64,000 nucleotides of DNA, taken from NCBI RefSeq assembly GCF_002305875.1, contig NZ_CP022098.1, positions 5,332,001-5,396,000 on the forward strand, written 5' to 3'. Below the pieces are notes generated by a model, which did not search any database, had not been told where the DNA came from, and saw only the letters and a list, made by a program, of their open reading frames with translations. Made by a program: the position numbers and the translations under genes. This stretch comes from Cystobacter fuscus. Its GTDB lineage: Bacteria > Myxococcota > Myxococcia > Myxococcales > Myxococcaceae. Numbering within the stretch: the first letter of the stretch is position 1; the number at the start of each line of letters is the position of its first letter. Below, piece by piece: positions 21,428-33,400 of the stretch.

Positions 21428-24400
21428 AGCGGGTCATGCAGGGATGGTGGGCGCTTGCGCTTGCGCTGGCACTGGCGGCGTGTGGTGACGGAACTCCTCC
21501 AGGCGCGAGGACGACGGAGGTGGCCTCCGCCGATCCGGCCGGACCGCGACCGGCTCGCAAGCCAACGACGGACCCTCGTGACGCGCGGCCCTCCTCGACC
21601 TCGGCGGGCAGCGGAGCCTACAGCACGAGCACGGCTTCCTCCCCGCCGGCCTCGGACAGGAGGTGGGCACCTGGGGAGCCATCGCGGCCCGTGGCGGCCC
21701 GCGACGGCAACGCAGCGGCCAGCGAACGGCCGAACAGTGGCGTGGCCACCCAGGACACGCTGCCCCCGGTGCTCGTGCTCCGGGTGCCGGGTCCTGGCCC
21801 GGAGGTGGTGACCCACTCGCCCTACGTGCTGCGCGGCTCGGTGGGGGATGACTCGAGCCAGGTGCGCGTCAGTGTGCAGGGCTTCGAGGTGCCGGTGCTG
21901 GCCGGTGGTTTCCTCGCGACGGTGCCCCTGACGGCGGGTGACAACGCCGTCGTGGTCCGGGCGTGGGACGAGGCGGGCAACCAGACGCAGCGCACGCACG
22001 TGCTGCGGGTTGCGAGCCTGCCACCGCAGGTGACCATTCTCTCTCCGCTCTCGGGCTCGGAATCGCCGGGCCCCCAGGCGACGGTCCGGGTCCGGGCGAC
22101 GTCCGCCACGTCCGCCATCCGCAAGGTGTGGGTGAGTGAGCGGGAGGCGATCCAGAAGCAGCCCGGGGAGTACGAAACCATCTACGCGCTGAGATTGGGA
22201 GACAACACCATCGAGGTGCGGGCCGTGGACGAGGCGGGCCTGTCCTCCTCGGCCTCGGTGCGGATCCACTACCGGAGCGCCTCCCAGGAGCCACTTTCCG
22301 TGACGGGCGTGAGCCCGTCGCGTGGCGCCACGGGAGTGGAGCCCGACAGCCTCATCAGTGTGTCCTTCAACAAGCCAGTGAAGTGGGAGTCGTTGAAGGA
22401 TCACCTCATCGTCCGGACGGGTGGGGAGCGCGTGGCGGGAGGCTACTCGCTGGCCCCCGGTGGGCAGACGGCCATGTTCGTGGCGGCCCGGCCCCTGCCG
22501 GAGCAGGCCCGGCTGACGGTGTCGGTGGACGGCGTGCTGCCGGCGGAAGGGCCTGGCCTGGCGGCGGGGTTCTCCAGCGACTTCACGGTGCGTGGAGCGC
22601 TCACGCGGGTGCGTGGCTCCGTCACGGACGCCGAGCTGCAACCCCTGGCGGGCGTCGAGGTGACGCTCGAGGGCAGGAACCTGTCCACGCGCACGGAGCC
22701 CAACGGCAACTGGGCGCTGTTCGTCCCCGCGGGGGGCGAGGTTGTGGTGCGCTACGACGGGGGTGTGGGCAAGGAGGGCCAGGGCTTCCCCACGGTGAGG
22801 CGGCGCCTCTTCATCGCCCAGGGAGCGGAGACGGTGGATGCGCCCCTGCGGCTGACGCCCACGGACAAGGCGTCGGCGCAGTGGGTGCGGGTGACGGACA
22901 ACACGGACCTGACCTTCGCGGGACGGCAGCCGGGGCTGCGGGTATCGAGGGCGGGGGGCGCGCTGTCCTTCGCGGGCGGAAAGACGGCGGACTTCGTGAC
23001 GGCCACGTGGCTGCCGAGCCACCTGCTGCCCGTGCCCCGGGAGGGTCATGTCGCGCTGGGCGGTGTGTGGCAGATGGGGCCGGCGGGCCTCCGGCTGGAC
23101 ACCCCGGTGACGCTCTCGCTGCCCAACCTCACGCCCGGCCTGCCCGATGGCCGCTACGCGTTGGTGTTGGCGTATGATCCGCATCGCCACCTGCTGGCGC
23201 GGGTGGGCTTCGGCCGGGTCCAGAACAAGGGCACCACCATCGTCACCGAGGCGCCCCTGCCCCTGGAGTCGCTGGAGTTCCTGGCGTACTCGCCGCTGTC
23301 CCAGGAGCAGCATGACGCGGTGGCGCGGGCTCTGGGCACCGAGGGGGGGAGGATGGATGGCGGGACCCCGACGGATGGCGGCCTGGGTTGGCTGCGGCGC
23401 GTGCCTCACTCGCCGGGGCAGCCCTGGTGGAAGTTGCCGTTGTCCCCCGTTCTGGTGGGGGAGGCCCATGCCCAGACGCGGGCCAACCCCTTCCAACCGG
23501 GCCTGTCCGCGCTCGACTCGCTGAGCACGAACGAAGTCCCGGGCCGGATCGAGGGCACCGTGCGCTCCCCCATGGACCAGGAGATTGTTTTCTCCTTGCT
23601 CCTGCCGGAGCCCTCACGGCTCAACATGACCCTGCGCTGGGACAAGCCTCCCTTCACGATGCCGGTGGCGTTCAAGGTGAGCCACATCCAGCGGACCGTG
23701 GATGCCACGCTGGACAGAAAGGTCCGGGCCCAACTCGAGGTGCATGACCCGGGTGGTGTGCGGCAGATGCCGCCGACGGGCGAGGACTGGGACGTGGATG
23801 GAGATGGGGAGGCACTCGTCACCACCCAGCTCACCTTCCAGGCGGGCACGACGAAGCTGAAGATGATGGGAAGCTCGCCGGCGGGCCTGCGGGTGCTGGA
23901 GGTCCTGGCGACCCTGGAGTGGGACAGCGAGGGGCCAGGTGCGACGCTGTTGCTGGAACGGGCTCCAGGCTCCACGGAGCGGGAGGGCGAGGCGCAGAGC
24001 CCCATCCGGTTCAAGGACCTGCGCGTGACGGTGACGGGGCCCGCGGGGGGCGGTGCCGGGGTGACGGGGGAGCGGGGGACGTATGGAATCGTGGTGCCGG
24101 TGCTTGGAGGTGGCGAGACCGGAATCTCCTGCACCGAGGTGCCCCTGGCGTCCAAGCTGGTGGAGCGGGTGGGGGAGGATGGAACGCCCCGCTACGACGC
24201 CGTGATGCAGCAGTTTGGCGTGTGCAGTGAGATCTACTCGGTCACTCCGGGGGGCAGCACGACTGGGAACATCCTGGTGGATGCGCGCTTCCTGAAGGGA
24301 GCGCTGCGCTTCGTAGATCGCAAGGGAGCGCCGCTGGAGACCTGGTGCGGCGAGGACACGGAGGCGCCGAGTCAGCCCGACCTGTCCCACCCCGGGGAGT

Positions 24401-27400
24401 ACCTGTCCATCTCGCCCAAGGACATCAAGGGCACGGAGGTGCACTTCTTCCGGGAAGATGATCTCGAGCACCCCATCGCCAACTACTCCACGGCGGAGCC
24501 GGATACACGCAGATGCACGGCGTCGCCGTCGTCCACCGACGCCCACGGCGAGTTCACCCGGCTGCGTCTGGGGCCCACCCATGGCACCAAGCGCTACGTG
24601 CGCGAGCGATGCCTGGAAATACAAGCACGGGGGGACGCTCAGACGCAGGAGGACAAGGACTACTTCGCGGTGAATTGTGAGAACAACCGCACCAACTTCA
24701 TGAGCCTGGGAGCCGGGGACCGGGTGGTGGTGTTCGCCATCAACCACGCCACCGGCTACTCGGGAATGAAGACGGTGACGGTGCCGGCCATCAACCAGAC
24801 GAAGACCGACCCGTGCAAGGAGGACGAGAACCAGCCCCCGCTCACCGTGGAAGAGAACGGTCGGAGCTATGAATTGTCACGCTGCACGGAGCGGCAGTTG
24901 ACCATCCCGGTGGGCATCATCGACATGTTTCCTCCGGAGATCGATCTGCGCGTCTCTCGCAAGATGGAGGCGCAAGGCAGCCGGAAGCAGAAGCTGGAGA
25001 GCCTGATCCGCCAGGGAGGCTCCGCCACCACGAATGACGACCTGGTCGCCGTGTCCACGCAGTGGCGGGTGCGGGTCAAGCCCTACACCCCCGAGGAAGG
25101 CACAGAGTCCACCGATGGCGGTACCGGCGGACTCACCCCAGCCTCCTGTGATGGCGGTCCCTGTCCCAACGCCCTGGTGGATCAGGGCGACGCGGGTCTG
25201 CCGTTGGAAGTCTACTGCTCCGAGCTTCCCCCCACCGCCAGCTCCTCGGCGCGCCAGGGGTGCATCAATCAGGATCCGCCCCTGCTCGATGTGCCGGCGG
25301 GCGTACCGCCGCTGGCCGGCCGCTTGATCAAGGTCACGGGCGCCGCGCTGGAACAGCCCATGGTGAAGCTCTTCCCGGTGAAGTCGGGAGGCCGGTTCAC
25401 CCAGTCCGTCCAACTCCCGGAGTACTACAGGACGTCCTCGGACGAGGACAAGCCGCTCAACGCCCTGCCACGAGCCAACTACTACCTGCATGTCGTGGGA
25501 CATTCCTTCTCGGATCATGACGCCAACGGGGATGGCTTCATCCAGGAGAGCGAGAAGAACCAGGCCCCACCGAACTTCTCGGCGGAGGAAGCACCCGTCG
25601 AGGGCGCCGAGGCGGGGCGGATCCCCACCCATGCGGTGGGGCTGAAGAACGTCTACCGCCACATCGAACCAGATGGAAACAAGCTCGAGCGCTTCGATCT
25701 GGCGCGGGAGCACGCCTTCCGGGTGATTGAAGTCGCGGATTCGCAGATCATCGTCCTGGGTCGCGACCAGGGGGAAGACTCCGATCTGACCAGTCAACCC
25801 TCCCCCTCCGCCACGCAGAACGATACGGCGTATGACTTCCTCCTCCATCTCCTCGAGCCCGACGGCGAGCTCAGGGGCGGAGTGATGCCGGGCGAGTATG
25901 TGGTCCGGTTGGGAGGAGATGGCTTTGGTATCGATTGTCCCTTCTCCGCCCAGCCGAATGACGAGACCCTGGTGCTGTCGGGCTCGTGCGGCGGGGATTT
26001 CCTGCCCGAGGTCCTGGCCTCCGATGATCTTCTCTACTTCGAGCTGTACCTGAGCGGTAACGCGGAGAACATCCTCTACCGGTTCAACTTCGAGGGACTC
26101 GCCTCGCGCACGGACTTCTTGAGCGCGGGGCATGAATACACCCTGGCGCAAGCCGAGGCGGCGCCGGAGCTTCAGGGCGGGCAGCCCGCGCCGGGCCGTG
26201 AGATCTCCCAGGCGCCCATGGCCAATTTCTCGCTCAAGGAGAGCGAGTTCACGGAGGGCCTCCTCACCCTCACCGCGCGCAGGCCCGGTGCCAGTGATGT
26301 CGAACTGAAGCAGGTCCCCATCCGCCTCGATGGGCTGGAGTGGAAGTTGCTCGCCCAGCAGGACGCCAATGACCTGGTGCCCTTGTCGTATGATCCGGAG
26401 CCCGCCAGTGGGGTCTGGAACTTCCACATGCCGCTGCCTTCGGCGGTGGCCGCCATGCAGGGAGGCACCCAGAACACCCAGCTCTCCATCTGGGTGAAGG
26501 TGGAGGCGCTGAAGCCCCGGGTCCTGACGCGCGAATACAAGCTGGGCAATCCCCTGGGCACCTTCACGGGAGTGAACGCCGCGGCACGGGCCCAGCAGAC
26601 GGTGGCCGGGGTGAACGTGGCGGATGGACACCTGTCCTTCACCCATACGGACTTCTCCGTGCCCAACGGCGCGCGCACCATTGGCTTCAGCCGCACGTAC
26701 AACAACCAGAACAACCTGCTCAGCCCCATGGGCCTGGGGTGGAGCCATAACTATGACGGCTGGGTGTTGGAGGAGAAGTACCAGCACCGCTACGTGGTGG
26801 TGCTGGGCGGACAGGCCTATCCCTTCCCTGGCTGCGTGGCCGCTGACCTGGAGGGGATGCCGGAGCGGGTGAAGTGCTTCGCGGACACGTCACACAACAA
26901 CGTCCTCTTCGTGAACGCGCCGCTGTCCGGGTTGTCCGCCACCAACGCGCCCTCCGCGCCGGCGCGCATCGAGATGCGGACCGCCCAGGGGCAGTTGTTC
27001 CTCTTCACCCAGCCAGCGCAGCGAGAGGAAAAGCCCGGGCGCCGCAAGTGGTTGCTCAATGCGTTCGGCGAGCTGCGCGAGGATCCGGGTGACGGCCCGG
27101 TGGTGGAAATCGGCAACCGGGCCGAGCTCTCGTACAAGGAGGGCTCAGACCTGATTGATGAAGTGAACTGGAATCCCGGCAATACGAAGCTCAAGTTCGA
27201 ATACGAGGGCATCGACACCGAGAATGCACCCACCCGCGTGCGGGTGTTCGCCCGGTCGCGGGGCTTCAAGTGGCTGTCTCGTGTGCAGTTGCTGCACAAG
27301 CCCTCGGCCAACCGGGTGTTGTACCAGGTGGACTTCGAGCGCGAGCCCAACGGCAACCTGCTCCACGCGCTGCGCACGCAGTGGGACTGGGGTGCGTCAT

Positions 27401-30400
27401 CGAATGGAACGGCCAGCCCCAAGGGACCGTTCCCGCTCTGGACCTATTCCTATCATTCCATCCCCTCGGGACTGGTCGGGGAAGAGCGTTGGAATGCGTC
27501 CAATGAACTGTACCGGGCCTGGCTGATTCACGGCGCCACGCCTGGCGAGATGGACGCCACCTCATCCGTGCAGTGGTGGGCTGAATACACCCGTGTTTCG
27601 GGTTCGAGCGCCGCGGGCCGCTACGAGCACCTGAAGCCCTATGAGCTGGTGGCCAAGGTGTCGATGACGGGCCAGCAGGACCAGCCATTCTCCCTGGAGT
27701 ATCAGACGCCAACGAGCCGGCTCGTGACCCGTCCGGACGGGGTCGCGACCCACTTGAGCGTGAATCCCTATGGGAGTGTCAATCAGACGAGCCTTCCCAT
27801 CCCGGGAACGAGTTCGTCGACGACCTACCAGAATGACGACTCGCTCACTGGCCAGGTGATGGTCCATACCACCACCAGCGCCATGGGGGTGCAGACGACG
27901 GTGGTTCCCAAGAGCCCGGCCGGGAATTTCGGCGGCCTTCGGCCCGAGAAGATCCAGTACACCGGCTTCCTGGCGGGCTCGGGGGTGTCACCCGTCTTCG
28001 GGTCCGGCACGACCCCGGAAGTGTCCTTCGCCTACGACAACAGCGTCAAACCCGGGGTGCCCACCCAGACGACCCTGCCAACCGGTCTCGGTCCGGTCTC
28101 ATGGACGACCACCCCGGACCCGCAGGGCCATCCTCAGCAGATGTCAGCCTCGGGCGTCGGGGATACGAAGACCCTCCTGGCGGGAGCCCTCTACGATGTT
28201 CGCGGCCGACCCGAGTATGTGGACAAGGACGAACAGGGCCGGTCCGTGACGTACCAGTACAACGATGAGGCGGGACTCGGACAACTCGAGACCCTGACCC
28301 TGAGCCTGCCCGCCGATCAGGTGGCGGCATCGGCGCTCGCGACGCTGCACCGGATGTTCTCCTACGATGCCTATGGCCGCCTGATCGGCATCAAGGACGT
28401 GGAGACGGGCGCCGAGGAGTCCTGGACCTATGACGGTCTGGGACGCGTCGTGCGCCACATCCGCCGGGGAGAACCCGACGAGGATTGGACGTACGAGTAC
28501 CTCGAGGAGGACAGAACGCTCACCATCCGGGAGTCGCTGGCCAGATACCGGGCGCAGAGGGATCCCTCGCCGCCACACGTGCGGACCTCGGTCATCACGG
28601 ATGGGTTGCTGACGCGCGAGTCCTATACGGTGGGCGCGGCCCCCGTCTTCTCCCCATTCTTCTCGCTGCCCACGGAGCCCTCGTTCTCCACGGTCTCCCG
28701 TACCTATGGGTACGTGAATGGCCGCCTGGAAACCACGAAGGATGAGCGCGGAATCCCGCGGAAGTATGTCTATGATGCCAATGGCCGGCTCGAGAGGGTG
28801 GAGGTTGGCCTCGCGGGTGACGTGGAAGTCTCCTATACGTTCGACAACGACGGGCGGGTGACGAGCATCACGAATCACCTCCAGCGCACGACGACGATTG
28901 GCCATGATGAACTCGGGCGGGCCGTGTCGTGGGACTACGGTGATAAAGACGTGGAAGGGGTGGAACTCGACGTCCAGGGCACGCCGATGCGCACCTGGTG
29001 GGGTGAGTCGCGGACGCTCAGGACCGAGGTGACCAGGCTCGATGCCTTCGGTCGGCCGGTCGAGACGCGGAGCAAGGGAAAGCCGGGCGGGGTGCTCGGG
29101 ACCGAGACCCGGGACTCGGCGGGCCGCCTGACGAAGCGGGTGGATGGGGTGCTCGGGCTTGAGGACGAGTACGAGTACAGGGATGTGTTGGGTCGGTTGA
29201 CCCTCCACCGGCGCAAGGTGAAGACTCGCTCCGACTTCCCCTTGTCGGACAAGATCCTCGTGAGCGAGGAGACGCGTGCCTACGATGACATGGCACACAC
29301 CGTTTCCATCGAGCGCGTCATCGACACCGGTATCGCGCGGTCGCCCACCCGGACCGAATCCGAGACATTGACCCTGGATACCGCGGGGCGTGTGCGCCAA
29401 GTCAAACGGATGCTGGATGGCATTGGCCTGTCGGTCGACGAGTACCGTTACAACGAGCGGGGACAGGTCCGTTGGCACCAGAGCGAGGGCTCCGCGGGAC
29501 CGATCACCGAGTACTGGCATGATCCCATGGGCAATCTCGTCCAGCGCCGGGAGCCCGCGGACGTGGCGCCTGGGGAGCCGTTCAAGATCACCTACCTGCT
29601 GGAAAGGGATGGCCGGCCGCGGCTCACGGTGGGACCGCACCCGGGCTATGGCGAGGAGTACGAGTACGACGACTTCGGAGAGCTGTCCTCGAAGACCCTC
29701 CATGCCTACGAGGGCACGCCCGAGGCCAGATGGACCTATGCGCTGACGGGACAGCCGGGAGAAATCAAGGAGACAGGTCCCGAGGGGACGGAAACGCTTC
29801 GGCGCTTCAACGCACGCGGGCGGCTGGTGTCGGAGAGAGTCTCGGGGGGGGGTGGCAGCCGGCTGACCACGTTCGATCTGGATGGGCCCTGGGAGGCCCG
29901 GCGTCTGACCCAGGAGGGGTCGTGGAAGGCCACCTGGCAGACGCTGGAGCGAGATGACCTCGGGCGTCCGCTCGATCAAGTGGAGAGCTGGTCGGCGGGA
30001 GGGCTGGGTTACAGCTATCAAACGAAGACCACCTGGACGGGACGAAACGCCACCATCGCGTACTCCTGGACGACCGGCGCTTCTACTCCCCCTTCATCGG
30101 ACACGCAGCGTCACCGGACGATGGAGATCTCCCTCGACTCCCTGGGCAATGTGGTGCGGAGCAAGGCCGCGAGTCTGAGCTACACGGACACGGCCGTCTA
30201 TGACGCGAGTGGACTCCTGTCGATTCAGCAGCCCGCTGGACGTCCCGCCACGTTGTTCACGTATGACCAGGGATTGCTTCGCGAGACGGACTATGCCGGC
30301 GAGCTGACGAAGTATGTCTACGACCTGAGTGGTCGATTGACCCGGCGAACGGATCCGGATGACCGGACCCAGGCGTATGAGTACTACCCCCGGGGTGTGG

Positions 30401-33400
30401 TGAAGACCGAGACCTACGGCCGCCTGGCGGGCTCCGAGTGGATGCCGGGAGTGCAGCACACGGCATACGATTACGACCCCGCGAGCGGCTTCTTGGAGTA
30501 CGTGCGCCCGGGTGCTGGGACCGCGGATGAAGCCAGGTGGCGCTATCAGTATGGCGCGCGCGGTGAACTGCGGTTCGTGAGTGCCGATGCCCCCTTGGAG
30601 AGTGTCTTCGAGTACACGTACGACGCGCTGACCCGGCTCAAGTCGGTGATATTTCACGGGGATTCGGTGATGCCGAGGCAGGAATTCTCGTACGACTTCG
30701 CCAACCGGCTCTCCGAGCGCAAGCGCGTGGGCAGAGACGCTTCCACGGCGAGTTGGCTGACGACGTATGTCGATGGTGCGGCGAGAACGCTCCCCTTCCC
30801 AGCGAATAGCGGCACGGACTCGGTGAACGAGATGGTCCACTTGTTGGATGGACGCGGCCGTGTCGCCCGGACGACGTATGCCGGGACGACACGCGGCCGT
30901 GCCGTTCAGGACCTTTTCCAGGTCGACTATGAGTACAATGGGGCGGATCAGCCACTGCGGATCGTAGAGTTGCGCGCCAATGACGTGCGCGTGAACAACG
31001 TCTTCGAATATGACTCCCGCGGGTTGATGACTTCCCTTGCGCGGGACTCCGACGTGCTCCGGTATGAGTACACCGCGAGTGGTCAGCGCGCCTCGGTATA
31101 CAGGGGGACGAGTTCCACGCCCAGCCTTGGTTATACCTATGACGAGTTCGATCGGCTCAGCGGGCTCATCCCCGCGAGTACGGCTCGTCAGCCGACCATG
31201 GTGAGGTGGGAGCCGGGTGGGACACGTCTTCAGACCGTTGGCGACGATGTGGTGATGCAAGAGCGTTGCTATGACAACGCTGGCCGTCTTTCGGTTGTCA
31301 TGAACGCGGCCGGGGGGAGCACGACCGGAGGAGTGCCCAATTGCGGCAGCCCGTTCAATAACGCCCTCATGTCCTACCTGTACACGTATGACGGACGTGG
31401 CAACCGGCTGACCGAGGAAAGCAGAGGATCCAAGATCGTATCTCCGGGGCTTACCCGTTACGGGTACGACGGCGCTGACCGACTGACCGGAGTGCACTAT
31501 CCGGATGGGTCCGCGGTGTTCTACTCGCTCAATTCCGAAGGAACACGTCTGGGCGAAAAGAAGGTGGCCAGCTACGGCGTTGGCGGCCCATTGGATGCAG
31601 ATGCGTACTGGCGGTTCTCGGACTCGGATCCGAACCTGATCTCCAATCGGGTGTATAAATATGACACCTATGGTGGCATTGAAGCGATCCGTGATGCGGT
31701 CTCGAATACGGACCTCTTGACGTTCAAGACGGATCGCTTTGGTCAGGTGCAGTACCAGATCAACCCGTCCACGGATACGAGTGATATTTATGAGTGGGAT
31801 CCTGCGGGCCGTCTCGCCAGGGTCACGCGTTCCACCCTCGTGATGTCGCCGCTCCCGTCGAGCACGGATGAGGTCTACAGGTATACATACGATTACGCCG
31901 GTCTGCGGCGTCAGGCCACGAGCAACAACAGCGAGAACCCTGGCGGATACTGGCTCTACGCGGGGGAGGAACTGGTCGCGGAGACCGAGTATCGTTCATC
32001 CCCGAGGCTCCCAGGTACCGGAACCTATATTTGGGGGATGTATGAGCGGGTGGGCGATCTGGTCACGGCGTACCGGGATGATCGCATCCTGACCGATGGT
32101 CTCGGCAGTGCCGTCGGAAGGATGAACGCGACCACGGCCACGGCCTATCAGTACGACGCCTGGGGCGCTTATACGAAGGACTCTCCGACGCCTGCCGGTG
32201 GCAAGAGTGGCCTGGGGTATACCGGGCATCTGTGGGACAAGGGGGCGAATCTCGTCTACGCCCAGCAGCGCTGGTACTCGCCCGAGACGGGCCGGTTCCT
32301 CAGCCAGGATCCGGTGGGGGCGGAGGCGTACCTGGAGACGCCGATGGGTATGCAGCCCTGGCTGTATGCCAATAATAATCCGCTTCGGTACACCGATCCG
32401 GATGGGCGCTGTGTCAATTTCTTCTCGAACGATGTGGTCTCAAGCGCTAATTGCGTTGAATCCGCGAAGACGTTCGGGGGTTATGCGGTAGGTGTAGGCA
32501 AGGTGGTTGGGAGCCTGGGCATCCTCACCTATAACGTCTCCTACAACGTGACCGGTGGAATCACTTACGCGGTATTTGGGGGCGAGCAGTATCGTGACCA
32601 GTACGACGCCACACGAAGTGGGGTTGCACTCATTGACGCCATTGCGCAGAACCCCAGTCAGATTCCTGGCATATTCGTAAAGGGTTTCGTTGCTGGCCTT
32701 GATCAGATGAACGAGGCACTTGAGCGCGGTGATTCCTATTCAGCGGGTGAAGGAGTCGGAGACTTCGTAGCTCAGACGGTAATGCTCCTCCAGTCCGGTT
32801 CGTCCATGCGCCTCCAGGCGAAGCGCATACCTGCGTTCACGGCTATTGGTACGAACCAGATGCTGAAGTCCGGCGGAATAGCCATCACCGTCACAGGCCC
32901 GAAACTTCCTCCGCTGGTTCTGGCTGCGACGAACGCGCTGAACGAGAGTGAAGGCAACAACCAGCGCGAGAAGACAGATGGCAAAGCGCCCGAAAGGAGC
33001 AATGCAGAGCAGGCGCCGGCTCCGCAGCAGACGAATGTTCCCTTGGTCGCGAGAGTCGATGTCAGCTCCCAGTTCCGCGTGACGAGGGAAAAGAAGGGAG
33101 GTGTGTCGCTTGTATATGGTGATCCGGAATTCCATGGCATCGAGGCCGCGGTGGATCGGGATGGGGTGTTTGGTTTTAATATTCGCTCGAGCTCAAATAA
33201 AGACGTCCACAAGGCCTCTGGAGTCGATATGCTGTTGGGCGCAATGGTTCGCTTGAAGAGCGAGGGGGTCGTGATCAAGAAGATACGGGGATTCTGGATT
33301 ACCAAGAGCGACAGTGTCAATGCCGCGGAGTATTGGGAGAATAGGTACGCGCACAGGTTGGGCGAGAAGCAATCTGCTCTTGAGACGTGGACCGGAAGAA

